A stretch of DNA of 6,190 nt from Rhodospirillales bacterium. GTDB lineage: Bacteria > Pseudomonadota > Alphaproteobacteria > Acetobacterales > Acetobacteraceae. Of the stretch, positions 1 through 6,190 are shown in pieces (the first letter of the stretch is position 1; each line of letters begins with the position of its first letter). Position numbers and translations under genes: made by a program. Where the stretch lies: assembly GCA_018971455.1 (NCBI GenBank), contig JAGXAV010000141.1, forward strand, positions 1 to 6,190, written 5' to 3'. The notes beneath the pieces are model-generated. The model was not told where the DNA came from. It saw only the letters and a program-made list of their open reading frames with translations, and did not search any database.

Positions 1-239
1 ACGCTCGAGGTCGCCAACACCGGCGACCGGCCGATCCAGGTCGGCAGCCACTACCATTTCGCCGAAACCAACCCCGCGCTGTCGTTCGACCGCGCCGCCG
101 CGCGCGGCCAGCGGCTGGACATCGCCGCCGGCACCGCGATGCGCTTCGAGCCGGGGCAGAGCCGCGAGGTGGTGCTGGTGCCCTTCGAGGGCGCCCGGCG
201 GATCTATGGCTTCCGCGGCGACGTGATGGGAGATCTGTG

Positions 240-240
<1 letters not shown>
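1..240 (+). CDS. ureB: Urease beta subunit UreB, C-terminal part (5' end outside window)
   Basis: The first frame reads 79 residues and a TGA stop at 238-240 with no start in view, so the gene is cut by the window edge. The protein shows the UreB core: a [10 protein letters not shown] stretch (residues 15-24 of the visible part), then [23 protein letters not shown], and a closing GARRIYGF. UreB is a small non-catalytic structural subunit of about 100 residues that packs with UreA and UreC in the cytoplasmic urease trimer, so roughly 20 or more residues are missing. A fusion of UreA to UreB, known in some bacteria, cannot be excluded because the N-terminus is not visible. Its stop shares one base with the ureC start (TGATG), which points to coupled translation and fixes this as the gene just before ureC. 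Identification is firm from sequence and position. Confidence 0.96.
228..232 (+). promoter_or_regulatory. Ribosome binding site of ureC
   Basis: GGGAG lies inside the end of ureB, 7 nt before the ATG at 240. A GTG at 237 is also in frame but would sit only 4 nt from this purine run. The spacing therefore favours ATG at 240, giving a 569-residue UreC rather than 570. Confidence 0.6.
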
Positions 241-1948
<1,708 letters not shown>

Positions 1949-1949
<1 letters not shown>

Positions 1950-2422
1950 TGCGCAGCGACACCGTCTTTCCCGCCGGCACCTGGGACGCCTCGACCGCGA
2001 CTGATCGCGTGCTGGTCGATTACGACCGTCGCCACCGCCGCCGCATCCTGCTGCGCAGCGAGGGCGGGCGCGACATCCTGCTCGATCTGCCACACGCCAT
2101 CCGCCTGCGCCATGGCGACGGGCTGCGGCTCGAGGATGGCAGTCTGGTCGCCGTCGCCGCACGGCCGGAGGCGCTGGCCGAGATCCATGCCCATGACGAG
2201 GGCGAGCTGGTGCGCATCGCCTGGCATCTCGGCAACCGGCACCTGCCGGTGCAGCTCATCGGCGCACACATCCGCATCCGCCGCGACCATGTCATCGAGG
2301 CGATGGTCGCGCAGCTTGGCGGCCATGTCGATCACATCGAGGCGCCGTTCGATCCCGAGGCGGGCGCCTATGCCGGCGGCCACGCGCACAGCCACGACGA
2401 CGATGACGACCACCACCACTGA
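1949..2422 (+). CDS. ureE: Urease accessory protein UreE, nickel metallochaperone
   Basis: UreE binds nickel and passes it to UreG for insertion into urease. The product has 157 residues. It shows the UreE pattern: an N-terminal beta-rich part with RHRRRILLRSEGGRDILLDL (residues 28-47), then HLGNRHLPVQL (93-103), and RDHVIEAM (112-119), whose H114 matches the conserved dimer-interface nickel ligand. The end is PFDPEAGAY (133-141) followed by a tail of His and Asp with H145, H147, H149 and H155-H157, as in UreE proteins that store several nickel ions. The ATG shares one base with the ureC stop (TGATG); no good Shine-Dalgarno is seen before it, so re-initiation after ureC is likely. The last 20 nt also encode the start of ureF. 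The identification rests on motifs and on operon position, and is secure. Confidence 0.96.
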
Positions 2423-3083
2423 GGCCGCCCTGCTGCGGCTGCTGACCTGGCTCTCGCCCGCCTTCCCGACCGGCGGCTACGCCTATTCGCACGGGCTGGA
2501 ATGGGCGGTGGAGCAGCGCGAGATTGTCGACGGCGCAAGCCTGCAAGCCTGGCTCGACGCCATCCTCCGCCACGGCGCGGGCCGCAGCGACGCGATCCTC
2601 CTCCGCCACGCCCATCGCGCCGCGCACGACGCGGACGCCCTGGCCGGGATAGCCGAACTGGCCTGCGCCATCGCGCCGAGCCGCGAGCGGCTGGGCGAGG
2701 CTGTCGGCCAGGGCAACGCCTTCGTGGCCGCCGCCGCCGCCTGGCGTCCCGAGGTGCTGATCCGCCTGGCCGCACAGGTCGGCGACATTGCCTATCCGGT
2801 CGCGGTCGGCGCGCTGGCGCGCACCTCCGCCATCCCCGAGGACGGCGCCTGCCTCGCCTACCTGCAGGGCTTCACGGCGAACCTGGTCTCGGCTGCGGTG
2901 CGTCTCGTCCCGCTCGGCCAGTCCGCGGGGCTCGCCGTGCTCGCCCTGCTGGAACCCACCATCATCGCGGTGGCCGAAGCCTCCCGCGGCGTCCCGCTGG
3001 ATGATCTCGGCACCGCCTGCTTTCGGGCCGACCTCGCCGCCATGCACCACGAAACCCAGTACACGAGGCTGTTCCGCTCATGA
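2403..3083 (+). CDS. ureF: Urease accessory protein UreF
   Basis: UreF bridges UreD and UreG in the complex that activates apo-urease and is thought to control the UreG GTPase. The product has 226 residues, a normal UreF length, and is expected to be all-helical and cytoplasmic. Family stretches are clear: [17 protein letters not shown] (residues 17-33), YPVAVGALA (131-139), [16 protein letters not shown] (153-168) and the C-terminal [13 protein letters not shown] (214-226), ending just where the family usually ends. The open frame runs upstream without a stop to about 2112, but that part is ureE read in another frame; ATG at 2403 is the start that leaves the usual short N-terminus before the LSP motif. 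It overlaps the end of ureE by 20 nt and ureG by 4 nt. There is no clear Shine-Dalgarno for this start, so it probably depends on ureE translation. Confidence 0.95.
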   Translation: MTTTTTEAALLRLLTWLSPAFPTGGYAYSHGLEWAVEQREIVDGASLQAWLDAILRHGAGRSDAILLRHAHRAAHDADALAGIAELACAIAPSRERLGEAVGQGNAFVAAAAAWRPEVLIRLAAQVGDIAYPVAVGALARTSAIPEDGACLAYLQGFTANLVSAAVRLVPLGQSAGLAVLALLEPTIIAVAEASRGVPLDDLGTACFRADLAAMHHETQYTRLFRS

Positions 3084-3718
3084 GCTCTCCCAATGGCCCG
3101 CTGCGCGTGGGCATCGGCGGCCCGGTCGGCACCGGCAAGACGGCGCTGATGGACGCGCTGTGCAAGCATCTGCGAGACCGTTTCGATATCGCCGCCATCA
3201 CCAACGACATCTACACCAAGGAGGATGCCGAGTTCCTCACCCGCGCGGGCTCCCTGCCGCCGGAGCGCATTCTCGGCATCGAGACCGGCGGCTGCCCGCA
3301 CACCGCCATCCGCGAGGATGCCAGCATCAACCTTGCCGGCGTCGCCGAAATGCGCCGCCGCTTTCCGGCGCTGGACGTGCTGCTGATCGAGAGCGGCGGC
3401 GACAATCTCTCCGCCACCTTCAGCCCCGAGCTCGCGGACCTCACCATCTACGTCATCGACGTCTCCGCCGGCGACAAGATCCCGCGCAAGGGCGGGCCCG
3501 GCATCACGCGCAGCGACCTGCTGGTGATCAACAAGATCGACCTCGCCCCCCATGTCGGCGCCAGCCTGGAGGTGATGGACCGCGACTCGCGGCGCATGCG
3601 CGGCGAGCGGCCGTTCCTGTTCACCAACATCCGCGCCGGCCACGGCGTCGCCGAGGTGGCCGCCTTCATCGAGCGGCAGGGCGGCCTGGCTTCGCCATCC
3701 AGGGCGGCCGCACCTTGA
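3080..3718 (+). CDS. ureG: Urease accessory protein UreG, SIMIBI-class GTPase
   Basis: UreG is the GTPase that drives nickel delivery to urease together with UreE, UreF and UreD. The 212-residue product has every expected motif: Walker A GPVGTGKT (residues 14-21), the metal-binding CPH (72-74), ESGGDN (104-109), and the base-recognition NKID (151-154). It is related to the hydrogenase factor HypB, but the [19 protein letters not shown] region and the gene order are those of UreG. The ATG overlaps the ureF stop as ATGA; GAGG at 3065-3068 lies 11 nt before it, a loose ribosome site, so coupling to ureF is likely. The last residues, after IERQGG, form a short tail rich in Ser, Ala and Pro. These final 53 nt lie opposite the 3' end of the minus-strand tag gene. 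No other urease gene follows, so this seems to be the end of the urease operon. Confidence 0.97.
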   Translation: MSSPNGPLRVGIGGPVGTGKTALMDALCKHLRDRFDIAAITNDIYTKEDAEFLTRAGSLPPERILGIETGGCPHTAIREDASINLAGVAEMRRRFPALDVLLIESGGDNLSATFSPELADLTIYVIDVSAGDKIPRKGGPGITRSDLLVINKIDLAPHVGASLEVMDRDSRRMRGERPFLFTNIRAGHGVAEVAAFIERQGGLASPSRAAAP

Positions 3719-4223
3719 GAATGCGGGCATGCACCGGGCAGTCCTCGGCATGGGCGCCGGGCAGGTAGCCCAGGCTCATCAGGAACTCGCCGACGATCTC
3801 GCCGCCGGTGAACTTGAAGTTTCTGGCGAATAGCTTCACCCAATCGGCCTTCTCGCGCGGGTGATGCGCGTCGAGCCAGGCGGCGAACCCGCCATGGCTC
3901 GCCCGCAGCGCCTGCACGCGGCGCGCATTCCCGATGATCGCCGCGACCTTCAGCCGGTTGCGGATGATGGCGGGGTCCGCCAGCAGCCGCGCCTCGTCCT
4001 GCGGTCCCATGGCCGCCACCTGATCCACCTCGAACCCGGCAAACGCCGCGCGCATGCCGGCGCGCCGCTTCAGCACCAGCTCCCAGGACAGGCCGGCCTG
4101 CATGATCTCCAGGCACAGCCGCTCGAACAGCACCGTCTCGTCGCGCGCCGGGAATCCGTACTCGTCGGAATGATAGTCGTGATGCACCGGATGCCCCGGC
4201 GCGATGCGGCAATAGCCACTCAT
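3666..4223 (-). CDS. tag: DNA-3-methyladenine glycosylase I (Tag)
   Basis: Tag removes 3-methyladenine from alkylated DNA as the first step of base excision repair. The product has 185 residues, close to the E. coli length. Motifs: YCRI near the start, HSDEYGFP (18-25), [23 protein letters not shown] (32-54), then [15 protein letters not shown] (86-100), the helix-hairpin-helix region. Comparing with the remembered E. coli enzyme, base-pocket residues Y16, E38 and W46 correspond here to Y17, E39 and W47, and the zinc-binding set C4, H17, H175, C179 to C5, H18, H158 and C162 (HAEDC). The start at 4223 is supported by a strong purine run 5 nt before it; the frame could extend to 4271 but those 16 extra residues are Arg-rich and unlike the family. 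It points away from the chr pair and is convergent with ureG, whose coding end it overlaps by 53 bp. It has no evident functional link to urease. Confidence 0.93.
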   Translation of the reverse strand: MSGYCRIAPGHPVHHDYHSDEYGFPARDETVLFERLCLEIMQAGLSWELVLKRRAGMRAAFAGFEVDQVAAMGPQDEARLLADPAIIRNRLKVAAIIGNARRVQALRASHGGFAAWLDAHHPREKADWVKLFARNFKFTGGEIVGEFLMSLGYLPGAHAEDCPVHARILKVRPPWMAKPGRPAAR

Positions 4224-4276
4224 CCATGCCCTCCCCGCGGATTGCCCGTCGTGGCGTCTGCGCCTATCCATGCCAC
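4224..4276. promoter_or_regulatory. Divergent intergenic spacer between tag and the chr pair
   Basis: This 53-bp gap separates the starts of two divergent genes, so promoters for both must lie in it or reach into the coding regions. On the + strand, TTGCCC (4242-4247) and TATCCA (4265-4270) are 17 nt apart, a weak resemblance to -35 and -10 boxes (4 of 6 and 3 of 6 consensus bases). Transcription from such a promoter would begin near the ATG at 4277. No Shine-Dalgarno precedes that ATG. I see no convincing operator palindrome or tag promoter. The promoter call is inference only. Confidence 0.3.
4229..4236 (-). promoter_or_regulatory. Ribosome binding site of tag
   Basis: On the minus strand this reads GGGGAGGG, 5 nt before the ATG at 4223-4221. 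It is the strongest Shine-Dalgarno in the window and decides the tag start in favour of the 185-residue form over the 201-residue extension. Confidence 0.7.
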
Positions 4277-4834
4277 ATGTCCGACGCCCCGAGCACCCCC
4301 GCTCCCACGCCCAGCATCGGCGCGCTGTTCATGGGGTTCTTCAGCGTCGGCATCATCGGCTTCGGCGGCGTGCTGCCGATGGCGCGGCGCATGATCGTCG
4401 AGGAACGGCGCTGGATGACGGCCGGCGAGTTCACCGACCTGCTTTCCCTCTGCCAGTTCCTGCCCGGCGGCAACGTCATCAACCTGGCCGCCGCCATTGG
4501 CCTGCGCTTCCGCGGCGTGGCCGGCGGCTGTGCCGGGCTCGCCGGGCTGATGGCGGCACCGGTCGGCATCGTCATCCTGCTCGGCGCCGTCTACGGGCGC
4601 TTCCAGAATATCCCGACGGTGCGCCACCTGTTCGCCGGGCTGGGCGCGGCCGCGGCCGGGCTCATCCTCGCGCTGTCGATCAAGATCGCCTGGCCGATGC
4701 GGCGCAATTACGGCGGGGTGGCGATCGCCGCCATCTGCTACGTGGCCATCGCGGCCCTGCGCGTGCCGCTGTTGCCCACCATGGCCGCGCTGGTGCCGGC
4801 GAGCCTGGTCGTCGCCTGGTGGCAGCAGCGATGA
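4277..4834 (+). CDS. chrA: Short-chain CHR-family (ChrA-type) transporter, N-type half
   Basis: A 185-residue membrane protein of the CHR superfamily, whose best-known member ChrA exports chromate. It is half the length of classic ChrA (about 400 residues). Family marks are FFSVGIIGFGGVLPMARR (residues 21-38), where an early glycine-rich hydrophobic segment is followed by the conserved region ending EERRWM, then EFTDLLSLCQFLPGGNVINLA (51-71), with the Q-x-x-P-G signature. Further hydrophobic segments lie at about 84-106, 117-138, 147-163 and 165-182. The start at 4277 gives the usual short polar N-terminus (MSDAPSTPAPTPS); an in-frame ATG at 4226 would add 17 residues that look non-native. 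Neither start has a Shine-Dalgarno. The stop overlaps the next gene as ATGA, so the two are made together and probably work as a pair, as shown for short-chain CHR pairs of Bacillus subtilis. Whether the substrate is chromate is not visible from sequence. Confidence 0.88.
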   Translation: MSDAPSTPAPTPSIGALFMGFFSVGIIGFGGVLPMARRMIVEERRWMTAGEFTDLLSLCQFLPGGNVINLAAAIGLRFRGVAGGCAGLAGLMAAPVGIVILLGAVYGRFQNIPTVRHLFAGLGAAAAGLILALSIKIAWPMRRNYGGVAIAAICYVAIAALRVPLLPTMAALVPASLVVAWWQQR

Positions 4835-5352
4835 GCGGTGAGCTGCTGAGCCTCGCCGGCCTGTTCACCCGCCTCTCGCTGCTCGCCATCGGCGGCGGGC
4901 CGACCATCCTGCCCGAGATGCAGCGCGAGGTCGTCGCGGTGCAGCACTGGATGCCAGCCGCCGACTTCACCGCCCTCTTCGCCCTCGCCCAGGCGGCACC
5001 CGGGCCGAACATGATGGTCTCCACCCTGATCGGCTACCGCGTCGGCGGGTTCGCCGGCGCGCTGGTGGCAACACTGGGGATGATCGGCCCTTCCTCGGTG
5101 CTGACCATGGCGCTGGTCAGCCTGTGGCACCGTTTCCGCGACGCGCTCTGGCGGCGCGTGGTGCAGGCCTCGCTGGTGCCGGTCACCGTCGGGCTGTTCC
5201 TGGCCAGTGCGAGCATTATCGTCATCACCGCCGACCGCAGCATCCTCCTGGCCGCCATCACCGCGGCGGTGGTGGCGATCTCGCTGGGCACCAGGCTGCA
5301 TCCGTTGTGGCTGCTTGGCGCCGGGGCGCTGATCGGTATGCTGGCGCTCTGA
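4831..5352 (+). CDS. chrA: Short-chain CHR-family (ChrA-type) transporter, C-type half
   Basis: The 173-residue partner of the preceding gene. It repeats the same domain with its own signature: LSLLAIGGGPTILPEMQREV (residues 15-34), an HWM matching the RWM of the partner, DFTALFALAQAAPGPNMMVS (45-64) with the PGPN typical of C-type CHR domains, and GYRVGGFAGALVATLGMIGPSSVL (68-91). Hydrophobic segments follow at about 109-132 and 137-173, which run to the very end of the protein. The start overlaps the stop of the upstream gene by 4 nt (ATGA), and GGTGG at 4818-4822 lies 8 nt before it. Two half-size CHR proteins of complementary type side by side are thought to assemble like the two halves of full-length ChrA. 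The substrate is not known from sequence; chromate is the family precedent. No regulator gene of the chrB type is seen beside it. Confidence 0.88.
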   Translation: MSGELLSLAGLFTRLSLLAIGGGPTILPEMQREVVAVQHWMPAADFTALFALAQAAPGPNMMVSTLIGYRVGGFAGALVATLGMIGPSSVLTMALVSLWHRFRDALWRRVVQASLVPVTVGLFLASASIIVITADRSILLAAITAAVVAISLGTRLHPLWLLGAGALIGMLAL

Positions 5353-5357
5353 GCGGC

Positions 5358-5374
5358 CGCCCGCTGTACGGGCG
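5358..5374 (+). other. Small GC-rich hairpin just after the chr pair
   Basis: CGCCCG (5358-5363) pairs perfectly with CGGGCG (5369-5374) around a 5-nt loop (CTGTA), beginning 6 nt after the chr stop. There is no T run after it, so it is at most a weak terminator or an mRNA 3' stem. It sits partly in the first copy of the tandem repeat. The nearby GCGGCCGC palindrome at 5353-5360 overlaps its left arm. Confidence 0.3.
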
Positions 5375-5415
5375 ACGCCGCACGCAAGACGCCGTACGGG
5401 AGACGCCGCATGAGC
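5360..5415 (+). repeat. Imperfect 14-bp tandem repeat before the methyltransferase
   Basis: Four consecutive 14-nt units can be aligned: 5360-5373, 5374-5387, 5388-5401 and 5402-5415. Units 2 to 4 each begin with GACGCCG exactly (5374, 5388, 5402). Units 2 and 3 agree at 11 of 14 positions, units 3 and 4 at 10 of 14, and units 1 and 3 at 10 of 14, sharing GTACGGG. Seen at a 28-nt period, the 17-mers at 5366-5382 and 5394-5410 differ at one base. The array fills almost the whole intergenic gap, supplies the ribosome site of the methyltransferase and runs into its start codon. Its role is unknown; it could be replication slippage or binding sites. Confidence 0.6.
5398..5402 (+). promoter_or_regulatory. 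Ribosome binding site of the methyltransferase gene
   Basis: GGGAG lies 7 nt before the ATG at 5410, a normal spacing, and supports that start. It spans the junction of units 3 and 4 of the 14-bp repeat; the matching place in unit 1 reads GGGCG, so only the last copy offers a good site. Confidence 0.55.
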
Positions 5416-6190
5416 ACGCCGCCGGCCACCGGCCGCATCACGGATCATTACGCCGCCGGCGCCCGGCTCGATGCCGTGCTGAACGCCGTCCGCGCCGCCA
5501 TCCCGCCCGGCCGCGCCTGCGATATTTCCGACCTTGCCCCGCTCGACCAGTTCCACGCCGGCGGCGCCGAGGCGACGGACGAGCTGGCGCGGCTGGCCGG
5601 CGTGCGGGCCGGCATGCGGGTGCTCGATGTCGGCTGCGGCATTGGCGGCCCGGCGCGCCACCTGGCCGCGCGGTTCGCCTGCCAGGTGACCGGCCTCGAT
5701 CTCGCCGCCGAGTATTGCCGCATCGCCGAAGCGCTCACCACCCTGGTCGGGCTCGACGGGCGCGCCGCCTTCCAGGCCGGCGACGCCTGCAACCTGCCCT
5801 TCCCCGCCGGCGGGTTCGATCTCGTCTGGACGCAGCACGCCGCGATGAACATCGCCGACCGCCCCCGCCTCTACGCCGAAATGCACCGCGTGCTGGCGCC
5901 GGGCGGGGTCGTGGCGATCTACGACGCGGTGGCCGGCGACGGTGACGCGCCGCTTTTCCCGACGCCCTGGGCGGACCGGCCGGAGGACAGTTTCCTGCTG
6001 GCACCCGCCGCCATGCGCACGCTGCTGGAGGCCGCCGGGTTCGAAATCACCGCCTGGCAGGATGCCACCGAGGCGGCGCGCGCCTGGTTCGCCCGCCGCC
6101 GCCCCGCCGCGCCGGCCGCCCCCGCCGCGCCCCCGCCGGCGCTCGGCCTGCATCTCCTGCTGGGCCCGGACACCAACCGCATGGTCGGCA
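5410..6190 (+). CDS. Class I SAM-dependent methyltransferase (3' end outside window)
   Basis: The frame is open from ATG 5410 to the window edge: 260 residues plus one base, no stop. The Rossmann-type SAM-binding core is clear: motif I VLDVGCGIGGPARHLA (residues 71-86), the acidic residue closing strand 2 in TGLDL (94-98), GDACNLPFPAGGFDLVW (124-140) for motifs II and III, and EMHRVLAPGGVVAIYD (157-172). Before motif I stands DLAPLDQFHAGGAEAT (41-56), a stretch I associate with methyltransferases resembling sarcosine/dimethylglycine or other small-molecule N- or C-methylating enzymes; the true substrate cannot be told. After the core comes a Pro/Ala-rich linker (about 231-243) and then LGLHLLLGPD, which looks like the beginning of a final helix, so perhaps a few tens of residues are missing. 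It lies on the same strand as the chr pair, 57 bp downstream, behind the 14-bp repeat; co-transcription is possible. No family name can be assigned with confidence. Confidence 0.9.
   Translation, partial: MSTPPATGRITDHYAAGARLDAVLNAVRAAIPPGRACDISDLAPLDQFHAGGAEATDELARLAGVRAGMRVLDVGCGIGGPARHLAARFACQVTGLDLAAEYCRIAEALTTLVGLDGRAAFQAGDACNLPFPAGGFDLVWTQHAAMNIADRPRLYAEMHRVLAPGGVVAIYDAVAGDGDAPLFPTPWADRPEDSFLLAPAAMRTLLEAAGFEITAWQDATEAARAWFARRRPAAPAAPAAPPPALGLHLLLGPDTNRMVG

Noticed and set aside
237..239. GTG as the ureC start
   Set aside because: It is only 4 nt from GGGAG, whereas the ATG three bases later has a 7-nt spacing and gives the usual UreC N-terminus.
2112..2402. An N-terminal extension of UreF
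   Set aside because: The frame is open but this stretch is ureE in another frame and reads as Arg/Ser/Thr-rich sequence; known UreF proteins begin shortly before the [10 protein letters not shown] motif.
4224..4271. A longer Tag starting at 4271
   Set aside because: The 16 extra residues are Arg-rich and unlike the family, and a strong ribosome site sits right before the ATG at 4223.
5353..5360. GCGGCCGC palindrome as a cloning scar
   Set aside because: It is a natural eight-base palindrome in GC-rich DNA; nothing around it looks like vector sequence.
4738..6153. A 471-codon open frame on the minus strand opposite the second chr gene and the methyltransferase
   Set aside because: It spans two well-supported genes and their spacer, and its translation is low-complexity Arg/Gly/Ala/Gln with no family pattern; it is best explained by base composition.

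Overview
The window is GC-rich, tightly packed bacterial chromosomal DNA. The gene order (ureB, ureC, ureE, ureF, ureG on the + strand), overlapping start/stop junctions, strong G/C preference at third codon positions and protein style (for example the start of UreC and the His-rich tail of UreE) suggest a high-GC Alphaproteobacterium, perhaps of the Acetobacteraceae/Rhodospirillales kind. The lineage is an inference from style, not from a search.

Region 1 (1-3718) is the distal part of a urease operon. It holds the C-terminal 79 residues of UreB (beta subunit), complete UreC (nickel catalytic subunit, with all nickel ligands and the lysine that becomes carbamylated), and the maturation proteins UreE (nickel metallochaperone), UreF (activation-complex scaffold) and UreG (GTPase). 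Every junction overlaps: 1 nt ureB/ureC, 1 nt ureC/ureE, 20 nt ureE/ureF and 4 nt ureF/ureG, so translational coupling is likely. UreE and UreG bring nickel, and UreF with UreD and UreG opens and activates the UreABC apoenzyme. UreA and UreD are not in view and are expected upstream.

Region 2 (3666-4223, minus strand) is a complete DNA-3-methyladenine glycosylase I (Tag), a base-excision repair enzyme. It runs tail to tail into ureG and the two coding ends overlap by 53 bp. It has the conserved zinc-binding Cys/His set and the base-recognition residues of the family.

Region 3 (4277-5352, plus strand) is a pair of short CHR-family (ChrA-type) membrane proteins, N-type then C-type, overlapping by 4 nt (ATGA). 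They probably act together as a chromate or related anion transporter. The 53-bp gap to tag is the only place for divergent promoters.

Region 4 (5353-6190, plus strand) is a 57-bp spacer made largely of an imperfect 14-bp tandem repeat that runs into the start of the last gene, followed by a class I SAM-dependent methyltransferase cut by the window end.

I see no mobile element, RNA gene, CRISPR array or phage feature. The genes are recognisable and mostly ordinary; I do not see convincing evidence of an undescribed system. The points most worth a second look are the 14-bp repeat before the methyltransferase, the ureG/tag antisense overlap, the two-frame use of the UreE His tail, and a possibly leaderless chr gene.
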